Below, piece after piece: positions 41,153-48,322 of a stretch of 51,094 nucleotides of DNA. The notes beneath the pieces are model-generated. The model did no database searches, was not told the origin of the DNA, and saw only the letters and a program-made list of their open reading frames with translations. A program made the translations under genes and the position numbers. Numbering within the stretch: position 1 is the first letter of the stretch; the number at the start of each line of letters is the position of its first letter. This DNA comes from DASPGX01 sp035620375 (GTDB taxonomy: Bacteria; Patescibacteriota; Minisyncoccia; 2-02-FULL-40-12; GWA2-44-9), in contig DASPGX010000025.1 of the NCBI GenBank assembly GCA_035620375.1, positions 1 to 51,094 on the forward strand, in the 5' to 3' direction.

Positions 41153-41575
41153 TTACCTCACCTCTATCTCAATCTCCTTGGCTTTCGGCTTCGACTCCTC
41201 CGCCTTCGGGAGGGTTATCTTCAGTACCCCGTGCTCAAATGCCGCACGGACGCCATCCTCCTTCACTCCCACGGGCAGGGACAGCATACGGACGAACTTG
41301 CCCCGCTTGATTTCCCGGCGGAGGTACTGCCGGCCCTTCTCATCCTGCGTCTCGTCCGAACCGCCCTCCACACGCAGGACGTTGTCCTCCACGGTAACTT
41401 TGATGTCCTTGGGGTCCAGTTTGGGGACCTGCAGTTCCACGACCAGTTCCTTGTCCGTCTGGTAGATATCCATGGACGGCTCCAGATGGCGGCGCACCGC
41501 GGGAACAAACCCGAAGAAATCGTCCTCGAAGAACCGCTCAAGGTCCCGGAACGGATCGTACTTCGTAATGGGCAT
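41153..41575 (-). CDS. Small heat-shock protein, Hsp20 family
   Basis: 140 residues. Alpha-crystallin domain (about 38-128): SMDIYQTDKELVVELQVPKL, VTVEDNVLRVEG, GKFVRMLSLP and AAFEHGVLKITLPK (the A-x-x-x-n-GVL motif). Holds unfolded proteins for DnaK. It sits between grpE and dnaK, an unusual place that suggests control by HrcA. Confidence 0.93.
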   Translation of the reverse strand: MPITKYDPFRDLERFFEDDFFGFVPAVRRHLEPSMDIYQTDKELVVELQVPKLDPKDIKVTVEDNVLRVEGGSDETQDEKGRQYLRREIKRGKFVRMLSLPVGVKEDGVRAAFEHGVLKITLPKAEESKPKAKEIEIEVR

Positions 41576-41652
41576 AATGGTTGATACGACGGTTTCTCCC
41601 TCCGTCCGCCGTCCCGTCGGGCCGGCGGCGTCCGGGATGGACCCGTTACTAT

Positions 41653-42102
41653 TTATTGATAAACAATGACGCGCGCGGGACGGATGACCCTGCCGTGCAT
41701 CGTCCAGCCCGCGCGCTGGACCGACTGCACGGTACCCGATGCACCACCCGGAACGGCCGTGACGGCCTCCATGGTGACAGGATCAAGTTCGGCTCCTCCG
41801 GAAATATCCATCGGTTCCGCACCCGCCTTCTGCAGGACCTGCCGGAACTGCGCAACGGTATTCTCCAGTCCCGCAAACCAGTCCGTGTTCTCCCGGACGG
41901 ACCCGGGAGCCTGCGCAACGGCCTCCTGGAGCGTATCCAGAACCTCCAGCATACGGAGCGTCATCGCCTGCGACGCGAACTTCGCCATCTCCTCCTGCAT
42001 CCGCGCCTGTTCCTTTCTGAAGTTCTCAAAATCGGCCGCCAGCCGGAGAAATTTCTCCTTTTCCACAGTCTTCGCCTCCGTTTTCACTTCGTCATTCGTC
42101 AT
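41653..42102 (-). CDS. grpE: Nucleotide exchange factor GrpE
   Basis: 149 residues, shorter than the usual 170-200. Helix LRLAADFENFRKEQARM matches the GrpE pattern RxxADFxNFRKR; the C-terminal beta domain ends GWTMHGRVIRPARVIVYQ. Releases ADP from DnaK. ATG 42102 chosen; longer frames run into the hrcA end. Confidence 0.92.
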   Translation of the reverse strand: MTNDEVKTEAKTVEKEKFLRLAADFENFRKEQARMQEEMAKFASQAMTLRMLEVLDTLQEAVAQAPGSVRENTDWFAGLENTVAQFRQVLQKAGAEPMDISGGAELDPVTMEAVTAVPGGASGTVQSVQRAGWTMHGRVIRPARVIVYQ

Positions 42103-42121
42103 TTTTGGAATTCTTACTTGC

Positions 42122-42874
42122 TTAACTCGCGACCCGTTCTGCGAGTTGAGCCGCATACGTCATCAGGCCGATGTTCTTGCGGTAATCCATGCGCATGGGG
42201 CCCACCAGCGTCAGCGTCCCCTCATGGCCCCCGGGGAGCCGGTACCGCGCGCAGATGAGCGCTTCGTCCTTGATGCGGTCGTCCGGATTCTCCGCGCCGA
42301 TGAGCACGCGCACGCGTGCCTGCGAACGGCCGAAGAACTGCCGGTGCATGCGCTCCACCATGCCGTCAAAATGGTCAAAAAATTCCGTCAGCCCCGCCAG
42401 CCGGTCCATCTCGCGGAACTCGGGGAACGCGAGCAGGTTGGACAGGCCGAACTTGTACGCGTCGGGGTGCTCGGACATGCTCGCCATCACCAGTGCGCCG
42501 GACAACTGCCCCACGGTCCGCGCAAGCACCTTGTTGACCGCCTCGGGGTCGCCCAAATCCGCCTCCGCAAGCATCTCGTCCATCCGCCGGCGCGCCGCGT
42601 GGTTGATGGTCACGCCCTCGTGAGAGAGCAGCATGTCCACGTAAAGCCGGTATGCCTTGGCCGTCGGCACCCGTCCGCCGGACGTGTGCAGCTGCGCAAG
42701 AAAGCCGTTCTCCTCCAGGTCGGCCATCTCGTTGCGGATGGTCGCCGACTGCACGTCAAAATACCCGCTGGACGCGATGAGCTTGCTGGATACCGGTTCG
42801 GCCGTGCGGATATACTCCTCAATGACCTTGTTCACCAGCCGGTGCTGCCGCTCGGTTAGCAGTCCATTGACCAT
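42122..42874 (-). CDS. hrcA: Heat-inducible repressor HrcA
   Basis: 250 residues against about 340 in most bacteria. N-terminal winged helix (MVNGLLTERQHRLVNKVIEEYI...SSKLIASSGYFDVQSATIRNEMADLEENGFL) and a reduced C-terminal domain ending YRKNIGLMTYAAQLAE. Represses its own operon through CIRCE at 42892-42918. The ATG is 6 nt after the -10, so the operon mRNA should be leaderless. Confidence 0.93.
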   Translation of the reverse strand: MVNGLLTERQHRLVNKVIEEYIRTAEPVSSKLIASSGYFDVQSATIRNEMADLEENGFLAQLHTSGGRVPTAKAYRLYVDMLLSHEGVTINHAARRRMDEMLAEADLGDPEAVNKVLARTVGQLSGALVMASMSEHPDAYKFGLSNLLAFPEFREMDRLAGLTEFFDHFDGMVERMHRQFFGRSQARVRVLIGAENPDDRIKDEALICARYRLPGGHEGTLTLVGPMRMDYRKNIGLMTYAAQLAERVAS

Positions 42875-42880
42875 ACCGCC

Positions 42881-42918
42881 AGTCTATTAAACTGGCACTC
42901 CAACGTCAAGAGTGCTAA
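42881..42918 (-). promoter_or_regulatory. Heat-shock promoter with CIRCE operator
   Basis: CIRCE: CTGGCACTC (42892-42900), N9, GAGTGCTAA (42910-42918), differing from TTAGCACTC-N9-GAGTGCTAA at two positions in one arm. The minus -35 TTGACG (42904-42909) sits in the N9, followed by N17 and -10 TAGACT (42881-42886). Bound HrcA would cover the -35. Confidence 0.9.
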
Positions 42919-42930
42919 CTGTCCACAATG

Positions 42931-42959
42931 TTGACTCCCCGCCGTCCGAAATGTACCGT
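42931..42959 (+). promoter_or_regulatory. Promoter of 42996-43184
   Basis: TTGACT (42931-42936), N17, TACCGT (42954-42959). Diverges from the hrcA promoter, with CIRCE 12 nt upstream of its -35. Confidence 0.65.
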
Positions 42960-42995
42960 AACGCGGACACCACAGGTTCGGAGAAAGGAGTCCCG

Positions 42996-43184
42996 GTGCA
43001 CTTCGTTTCCAATGTACTGTTCTGGCTCGGCATTGCCGAGCTGGCATATCTGACCATCGGTTCCACCATCGGTCATGTCCTTTTGGCGCGACAGGGTATC
43101 GTAGCGGAGATTAAGACGGGGTTCGTCGCGCTCTGCGCACTGACCCTGCTCGGCGCCGCAGTCGCCCGCTATCTGGGCTACTGA
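42996..43184 (+). CDS. Two-span membrane peptide, 62 residues
   Basis: GTG 42996 with AAAGGAG upstream (42984-42990); an ATG at 42912 lies before the promoter and inside CIRCE, so it is rejected. Spans at about residues 6-30 and 42-60. No family recognised. Confidence 0.6.
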   Translation: MHFVSNVLFWLGIAELAYLTIGSTIGHVLLARQGIVAEIKTGFVALCALTLLGAAVARYLGY

Positions 43185-43195
43185 CGCCCCCCACC

Positions 43196-43224
43196 CCCGG
43201 ACGCAACGTCCGGGTTTCGCTTTC
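43196..43224 (+). terminator. Rho-independent terminator
   Basis: CCCGGACG-CAA-CGTCCGGG then TTTCGCTTTC. Confidence 0.85.
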
Positions 43225-43225
43225 A

Positions 43226-43262
43226 AAAGCAAAGTCCCCCACCAAAGACTTGGTGAGGGACG
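43226..43262 (-). terminator. Rho-independent terminator
   Basis: Minus: GTCCCTCACCAA / TTGGTGGGGGAC stem with one mismatch, then TTTGCTTTTG. Ends 43269-44453. Confidence 0.8.
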
Positions 43263-43268
43263 GGCAGG

Positions 43269-44453
43269 TCAGAAGAGCAGGAAGGGCCGCCAGGCCTCGG
43301 GATTGTCCTTAACCGTGAGGCAGAACCAGTAGACGAATGCGGAACCGGTCAGACCGAGCACGGCGTATCCGCGCATACTCCGGACGGGAATCTCGGCGTA
43401 CTTCTCCACGAGATACAGGGCGAAGAACGTCCCGCCGATGCGCTGGAACTCGGAAATGTGCCAGACGGAGCCGATGAACAGCGCCGCGATGCCCGCGATG
43501 ACGGTCACGACCTGCATGACCGCATACGGGAAGTTCCGCTCGTACCACTTGGACGACGCGATGAGGAGCCCCAGGAACCCGACAAAGCTCCCCATCCAGA
43601 GCGCACCGGGACGGAACACCTCCAGCGTTCCCGTGCCGGCGATGGTGAAGCCGACGAACGCCGCGAGCATCGCCATGGCCGCAACAGTCGCTTTGCCCAA
43701 GGCGTCCTCGGACTGAAATCCGATGCAGTAGCAGAGCGGACCTGCGATGACCGAGAACCCGAGCGCGCCCATGAGCGCGATGACCGCGAGGAAGCCGATC
43801 ATGGAGCTGGTATAGAGCAGGGCGACGCACGCGTACAACGCGGCGAGAACCGCGAAGTATCCGAACCCCGTGCCCCGCGTCAGGTTCCGTCGTGAAATGG
43901 TGAAGCCCATCGCGCCGGCGAACAGAAGGCATCCGGTCAACGCCACGTAGTGGGAAACCCCCGGCCGGAACGAATCCGCCCAGAAGATGAGGCCGAGACT
44001 GATGCCGTAGAACACCAGCTCGTACAGGACGAGCGGAATCGCGGCAAGAATCTCGAACATCAGCCGGGCGAAGTCCCCGAACAGGTAGATGAACGAACCC
44101 ACGCCGATGATGATGGCGATGACCCACAGGATGTTCACGAACGTGATGAATCCCGCGAACTTCTGCAGGGCGGTCAGCTGCCCGGGACCGCTCTGCACCG
44201 CCATCAGCTCGTCCAGGGTCACCGGCCGGCCCGCGATCCGCCCGGCAAGCCCCAGGTAACGGTCGGTCGCCTCCTGCAGACGGACGGGCTCCATGAGTCC
44301 GGCGGCGGCAAGGTCCTGTACCGTCAGGACGCTCTGCTTCAGCGGGACGAGCTCTCCTACCTGCTGTGCTGAGAACGGCGGTGCGGTTTCCTGGGCCCCG
44401 GCGCTGCCGGCGGCCAGAATGAGCGCCACTGCGATGAACCAACGGTTTTTCAC
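43269..44453 (-). CDS. Multi-span membrane protein with signal peptide
   Basis: 394 residues from GTG 44453, behind GGAGGAG. Signal peptide (about 1-21, ending SAGA), an outside helical region (about 25-95), then about 10 spans. The last two thirds are almost all membrane. The promoter is TTGACG-N17-TATTAT (44500-44528). No family is recognised; the plan suggests a transporter or sensor. Confidence 0.65.
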   Translation of the reverse strand: MKNRWFIAVALILAAGSAGAQETAPPFSAQQVGELVPLKQSVLTVQDLAAAGLMEPVRLQEATDRYLGLAGRIAGRPVTLDELMAVQSGPGQLTALQKFAGFITFVNILWVIAIIIGVGSFIYLFGDFARLMFEILAAIPLVLYELVFYGISLGLIFWADSFRPGVSHYVALTGCLLFAGAMGFTISRRNLTRGTGFGYFAVLAALYACVALLYTSSMIGFLAVIALMGALGFSVIAGPLCYCIGFQSEDALGKATVAAMAMLAAFVGFTIAGTGTLEVFRPGALWMGSFVGFLGLLIASSKWYERNFPYAVMQVVTVIAGIAALFIGSVWHISEFQRIGGTFFALYLVEKYAEIPVRSMRGYAVLGLTGSAFVYWFCLTVKDNPEAWRPFLLF

Positions 44454-44499
44454 GTATTCTCCTCCCGAAATGGACCCTCATAGGTCAAACAACCTGCAG

Positions 44500-44563
44500 A
44501 TAATACAGGTGTATTCATCGTCCGTCAATACACGCTTGACATGATCTGAACATGACGTATCAT
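44500..44563. promoter_or_regulatory. Divergent promoters
   Basis: Minus: TTGACG (44523-44528), N17, TATTAT (44500-44505). Plus: TTGACA (44536-44541), N16, TATCAT (44558-44563). The -35 elements are 7 nt apart. Confidence 0.8.
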
Positions 44564-44585
44564 GGGCGCGAAAGTGAGGTACCGC

Positions 44586-44927
44586 ATGTGGGGTTGGTTC
44601 CTTTTCATCGGTTTCATCTTCGCGCTGGGCTTCGGTGACACAGCCCGCAAGGACAACCGGCTGCTGGCATGGGGGCTCTTCGGCCTGTCCATGGCCGGCC
44701 TGCTTCTTGGAGCGCTGTTCGGCAGGCAGGCCGCGGCTCTCGGCCTGGACCGGACGGATTCCATCTGGGGATGGTATCTGTTCCTCGCGGTCATCTTCGG
44801 CATCGGGTTTGGCGATGCCGCGCAGAAGAAGCCGGCGCATACGACGGTCGCGGTCGGACTTCTCATCCTGACTCTGACCTGCCTCTGCTCGTCAGCCTAT
44901 TTCGGCTTCACCTTCGGCGCCTTCTGA
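44586..44927 (+). CDS. Membrane protein with internal duplication
   Basis: 113 residues from ATG 44586, behind GTGAGGT; ATG 44562 overlaps the -10 and is rejected. Two similar halves: WGWFLFIGFIFALGFGDTAR at the start and WGWYLFLAVIFGIGFGDAAQ at about residue 59, each followed by Lys and a second hydrophobic segment. Four spans in total. Looks like a tandem duplication of a two-span unit. No family recognised. Confidence 0.65.
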   Translation: MWGWFLFIGFIFALGFGDTARKDNRLLAWGLFGLSMAGLLLGALFGRQAAALGLDRTDSIWGWYLFLAVIFGIGFGDAAQKKPAHTTVAVGLLILTLTCLCSSAYFGFTFGAF

Positions 44928-44951
44928 CGGCCGCCGCGCACGTTGTACCTG

Positions 44952-44982
44952 CCCCGGGATTTCTCCGGGGTTTGTCTTTTTT
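44952..44982 (+). terminator. Rho-independent terminator
   Basis: CCCCGG / CCGGGG with a 7-nt loop, then TTTGTCTTTTTT. Confidence 0.85.
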
Positions 44983-45007
44983 AACGGCTCACCGGATGAG
45001 CCGTTAA
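44981..45007. terminator. Hairpin word A, copy 5
   Basis: TTAACGGCTCA-CCGGA-TGAGCCGTTAA, perfect 11-bp stem, between the converging genes 44586-44927 and 45035-46120. Confidence 0.75.
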
Positions 45008-45034
45008 ATATGGGCTGCGGCGCCGGACCACATC

Positions 45035-46120
45035 CTAGCCGAAGGTGAAGGTGAAGAGGTCCAGGCCCGCCGGAATCCGCAACTCAAGTTCATGCGTGCC
45101 GTATCCCTCCGGGTCGTCCACGACGGTATACAGGGTCTCGTCCGAGACGCGCACACTCCCCCACTCCGCCCCGTCGCGGAGCACCGTTATATCACGGCTG
45201 CCCGGTGCACCGGCGACGATATTCACCTGCCTGGCGGTATATCGGATGCGGAGAACGCAATCGCTCACGCAGCGTACGTATTCGTACGCGAAGTCCCACC
45301 GTCCGCCCAGGTAGACGAGGTTCGCCTTACGGGCATCATCGCCGGGCATCGCCGGCGACTGCAGTCCCTCCGTCCCCGTTGCCGCATTGCCGAGATACTG
45401 TTCATTGCGCCACGCGCCCAGATAGATTTCCGGCGTCCCGACTCTGGTGTATTCCACTTCAACAGCACCCTCGGGAGTGCCCATGTCCGATGTGACCGCA
45501 TCCGCATCGGTCCCGCGGCGTCCGGCAAGCTCAATGAGCAGCTCCTGAATCTTCCGCTCCGTTTCCTCATACGCACCCTCGCCGATGTGGTCGTAGACGA
45601 TGTATCCGTCCGCATCAATGAGGTATTTGCGCGGCCAATACTGATTCCGGTACGCCCTCCAGGTCTGATAATCGTTGTCCTGCACGACGGGATAGCCGAT
45701 ACCCGCCTGCGCGACCGCCTTACGGACGTTCATCGGGTCTTTTTCAAATTCAAATTCCGGCGTATGGACGCCGACGATGAGAAGACCGTCGTCCTTGTAC
45801 TTGGACCACCAATCGTTCAGGTACGGCTGGGTCCGCTGGCAGTTGATGCAGGAGTACGTCCAGAAATCGATAAGGATGACTTTCTCGCCGATGAAATCCG
45901 CGAGGGCGAACGGCGGTGAATTGATGAATTCACCCACCCCGACGAGCTCCTTGGCCCGTGCATAGCGAGATTCCTTGTCGGGAACGGGAGTCGCAAGCGG
46001 AATATCAGCGTCCGAAATGAGCGGAGGCGGCATGACCGTCCCCCGCTGGATGAGCCAAATGACGAGCACGATGGCGGCAATCGCGCCGGTGAGCGTCCAT
46101 TTGCGGTACCCGAGGGTCAT
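45035..46120 (-). CDS. Membrane-anchored TlpA/DipZ-like thioredoxin-fold protein
   Basis: 361 residues: membrane segment (about 9-26), thioredoxin-like domain (about 70-200) with FWTYSCINCQRTQPYLNDW (active CxxC) and the cis-Pro region WPRKYLIDADGYIVYD, then a C-terminal beta-rich domain with one Cys pair (VRCVSDC). This matches the redoxin plus C-terminal domain plan of DipZ. It should receive electrons from CcdA, encoded just upstream with a 4-nt overlap, and reduce or isomerise disulfides outside the membrane. Confidence 0.85.
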   Translation of the reverse strand: MTLGYRKWTLTGAIAAIVLVIWLIQRGTVMPPPLISDADIPLATPVPDKESRYARAKELVGVGEFINSPPFALADFIGEKVILIDFWTYSCINCQRTQPYLNDWWSKYKDDGLLIVGVHTPEFEFEKDPMNVRKAVAQAGIGYPVVQDNDYQTWRAYRNQYWPRKYLIDADGYIVYDHIGEGAYEETERKIQELLIELAGRRGTDADAVTSDMGTPEGAVEVEYTRVGTPEIYLGAWRNEQYLGNAATGTEGLQSPAMPGDDARKANLVYLGGRWDFAYEYVRCVSDCVLRIRYTARQVNIVAGAPGSRDITVLRDGAEWGSVRVSDETLYTVVDDPEGYGTHELELRIPAGLDLFTFTFG

Positions 46121-46827
46121 TGCGTCAGGAGAAAACGGTTCAACAGCTCAAAGCTGGCGACGCGTTCCAGTCGTAAGGTGAATACCAGGATTCCCAGCAC
46201 GATGAGCACGACGCCGAACACGACGGTGAGGTACTCCATCGCCCTGGCGTACCGCGCGATAAACCGCTGGGCACCCGCGGCGAACAGACCGACCAGGAGG
46301 AACGGAATGCCCAGCCCGAGCGCATAGGACATCAGCAGGAAAAATGCGGAGCCCGGCTGAGTCACGGCGAGCGTGAGAATGCCGCCCAATACCGCGCCGA
46401 CGCACGGGGTCCACCCGGCGGCAAACGCGGCGCCGAAAAGGAAGGAGGTGACGTACCGCGAACGTATGCCCGTACCCGCGACGCGGAATTTGTATTCCCG
46501 CTCCAAAAACGGAAGGCGGATGAGTTTAGTCAGATACAGTCCGAAAATGATGATAAGGACGCCGCCGACGCGCGAGAGCCATATGCGTGCGTCGTAGGCA
46601 ACTGTCGACAGAACCGTGTTCAGCACGACGCCGAGAACCGCAAACACCGCGGAGAATCCGAGCACGAAGATAAGCGCGTTCAGGAAGACCTGCCGGCGCT
46701 GGCCCGATGCATCTGCTACGGTCGTGCCGGCAAGGTACGCCAAAAAACCGGGAACGATAGGAAGGATGCACGGCGACAGGAATGAGATGATGCCGGCGAT
46801 AAATGCGATGCCAAGGGAAAGTTCCAT
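46117..46827 (-). CDS. ccdA: Cytochrome c biogenesis CcdA-type thiol transporter
   Basis: 236 residues, six spans. The two membrane Cys of the family are in FLSPCILPIVPG and AGWTPCVGAV. Moves reducing power from cytoplasmic thioredoxin to outside thioredoxins. Flanked by two outside thioredoxin-fold proteins in one operon. No cytochrome c genes are in view, so a general disulfide role is likelier. Confidence 0.92.
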   Translation of the reverse strand: MELSLGIAFIAGIISFLSPCILPIVPGFLAYLAGTTVADASGQRRQVFLNALIFVLGFSAVFAVLGVVLNTVLSTVAYDARIWLSRVGGVLIIIFGLYLTKLIRLPFLEREYKFRVAGTGIRSRYVTSFLFGAAFAAGWTPCVGAVLGGILTLAVTQPGSAFFLLMSYALGLGIPFLLVGLFAAGAQRFIARYARAMEYLTVVFGVVLIVLGILVFTLRLERVASFELLNRFLLTQ

Positions 46828-46832
46828 ATATA

Positions 46833-47468
46833 TTACTTCACCGCATCCGCAAGCTCAGCCAGATAACGGTCCTTACTCCATGCCTCACCGTTTTTGAGAA
46901 CCTGGACACCGCCCTTGATAATGACTTTCGTATGCTGATACGCGATGCCGTACTTCCGTGCCAACTCCTTCTCGTCATCATCGGTCTCGTTGTCGTTGTA
47001 GTTCACGCGGAAACCGACGATGCGCGGATTCGTCAGGTCCTTGAACGCGTCATACAGCCGCGGAACTTCGTCACGGCAGATAGGACACCAGTTCGCGTAA
47101 AAATACAGTAGGACAACGCGGCCGTCAGCGACCGCGCGGTCATAGTCCGCCTGATTGAAGTCTATGAGCGGTGAGACCGAACCGGAGATGAGATTGCCCT
47201 CGGGGACGAATGGCACAGGCGCCGGACCTGAGTCACCGGCTCCGGGCTGCGCCATGGAATCCCCGTCGCCCTCCGTCATCGAACCGTCATCCTTCTCCAT
47301 CATTGCGTCCCCGTCCTTTTCCGTCATTTCATCGCCGGTCACAGCGCCTTCCGGGGCCTCGCGGTCCTGCGCCACGTAGTACGCAGCGCCCAGAAGCGCG
47401 GCTACGGCGAGTACCAACGCCAGTACGAGCGGTGTCGTCATGCCACGGGTTCGTGATGTGATATTCAT
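46833..47468 (-). CDS. Anchored thioredoxin with Met/Asp-rich linker
   Basis: 211 residues: one membrane segment (about 10-28), a linker (about 40-85) with repeats of the type GDxMxEKDGD and six Met, then a thioredoxin fold with YFYANWCPICRDEVPRLYDAF (active CPIC). First gene of the redox operon. The linker could bind metal such as Cu(I) through Met, or only serve as a spacer. The -10 TATACT (extended TGCTATACT) is 8 nt before the ATG. Confidence 0.85.
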   Translation of the reverse strand: MNITSRTRGMTTPLVLALVLAVAALLGAAYYVAQDREAPEGAVTGDEMTEKDGDAMMEKDDGSMTEGDGDSMAQPGAGDSGPAPVPFVPEGNLISGSVSPLIDFNQADYDRAVADGRVVLLYFYANWCPICRDEVPRLYDAFKDLTNPRIVGFRVNYNDNETDDDEKELARKYGIAYQHTKVIIKGGVQVLKNGEAWSKDRYLAELADAVK

Positions 47469-47508
47469 AATGCTTCAGTATAGCAAAAGACGGCGCGGAG
47501 CAAACGGA

Positions 47509-47530
47509 AACCCCGGCCTCGGCCGGGGTT
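47509..47530 (-). terminator. Terminator of the caspase-fold gene
   Basis: Perfect 10-bp stem AACCCCGGCC-GA-GGCCGGGGTT on the minus strand, then TCCGTTTG. Overlaps the last base of the gene. Confidence 0.75.
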
Positions 47531-48213
47531 CACTCCTTCGGATAAAAATGGTGGTCCAGGACAGCCCCCCACCGCGTGATGGTCTGCTGGAGCACTTTCT
47601 CACGGCGCCACCCCGCCGCCGCCGAACGGAGCCAGGTCTGCGCGTAACTCAACGCGTCCCGGAGCGGCGACCAGAACGTCCGGACTTCCTCCGGATGCCA
47701 CAACGTGTACTCGGAGCCCCAGTTGAACGCGGTGCCCTGAATCATCGGAAGGCCCCGGTCCCACCGGCTGCACAGCAGCTCGGAGAGGATATCCAGCCAG
47801 GCAATCTCGCTGAATCCCGATGCGTTGATGACGCCGTGCCGTGACGCATCCGCATTCCGTACGTCCAGCGTGAAGCCGAGCGTATCCGCGAAACAGCTGT
47901 CATTCACGATGAGCGTCGGCCCTCCTGCCGATTCCAGCAGGTCGGACAGGTCAGAGAACCGCAGAACCGTCTCCCCGGGCGTGGTAACCCACCGTCCCGC
48001 CTCGCCATGCCCGAAATACGCGAGAAGGCGAACGGTCCCATCGTCACCGGTGAGGAACTCCGTTATGTGTCCCCGGGTAACGGCTGATCTTCCGTCCCTG
48101 ACCGTCCTGACGGAGACCGGAACGCGCGCAGAGTCGCGCAGATAGCGCACGAACAATTTCGCCTCATGAAAGAAGCGCCGTTCGTGCAGAACAATCACCA
48201 GCGCCTTAGCCAA
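47530..48213 (-). CDS. Caspase-fold (C14/C13-like) peptidase
   Basis: 227 residues from TTG 48213, which follows GGAGGAGGGG. LLAYFGHGEAG (His69) and LIVNDSCFADTLG (Cys107), each at the end of a hydrophobic strand and 38 residues apart, give the His/Cys dyad of the caspase/gingipain/CHAT fold. The C-terminal half is helical and Trp-rich. No death-fold, TPR or other recruiting domain is attached. A single gene with its own promoter and terminator. The substrate is unknown. Confidence 0.7.
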   Translation of the reverse strand: MAKALVIVLHERRFFHEAKLFVRYLRDSARVPVSVRTVRDGRSAVTRGHITEFLTGDDGTVRLLAYFGHGEAGRWVTTPGETVLRFSDLSDLLESAGGPTLIVNDSCFADTLGFTLDVRNADASRHGVINASGFSEIAWLDILSELLCSRWDRGLPMIQGTAFNWGSEYTLWHPEEVRTFWSPLRDALSYAQTWLRSAAAGWRREKVLQQTITRWGAVLDHHFYPKE

Positions 48214-48246
48214 TCCCCCTCCTCCGTTGTCGGGGTACGATTATTC

Positions 48247-48275
48247 ATTATACAATAAATTCCCGCATTCTTCAA
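48247..48275 (-). promoter_or_regulatory. Promoter of the caspase-fold gene
   Basis: TTGAAG (48270-48275), N17, TATAAT (48247-48252, TTGTATAAT). Confidence 0.8.
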
Positions 48276-48322
48276 GCATCCCCGCCGTCGCACCGGCCAT
48301 GAGCCGATGCTATACTTGACCC

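Noticed and set aside
39529..41310. 593-residue open frame on the plus strand
   Set aside because: Antisense shadow of dnaK; rich in Arg, His and Val with no recognisable fold.
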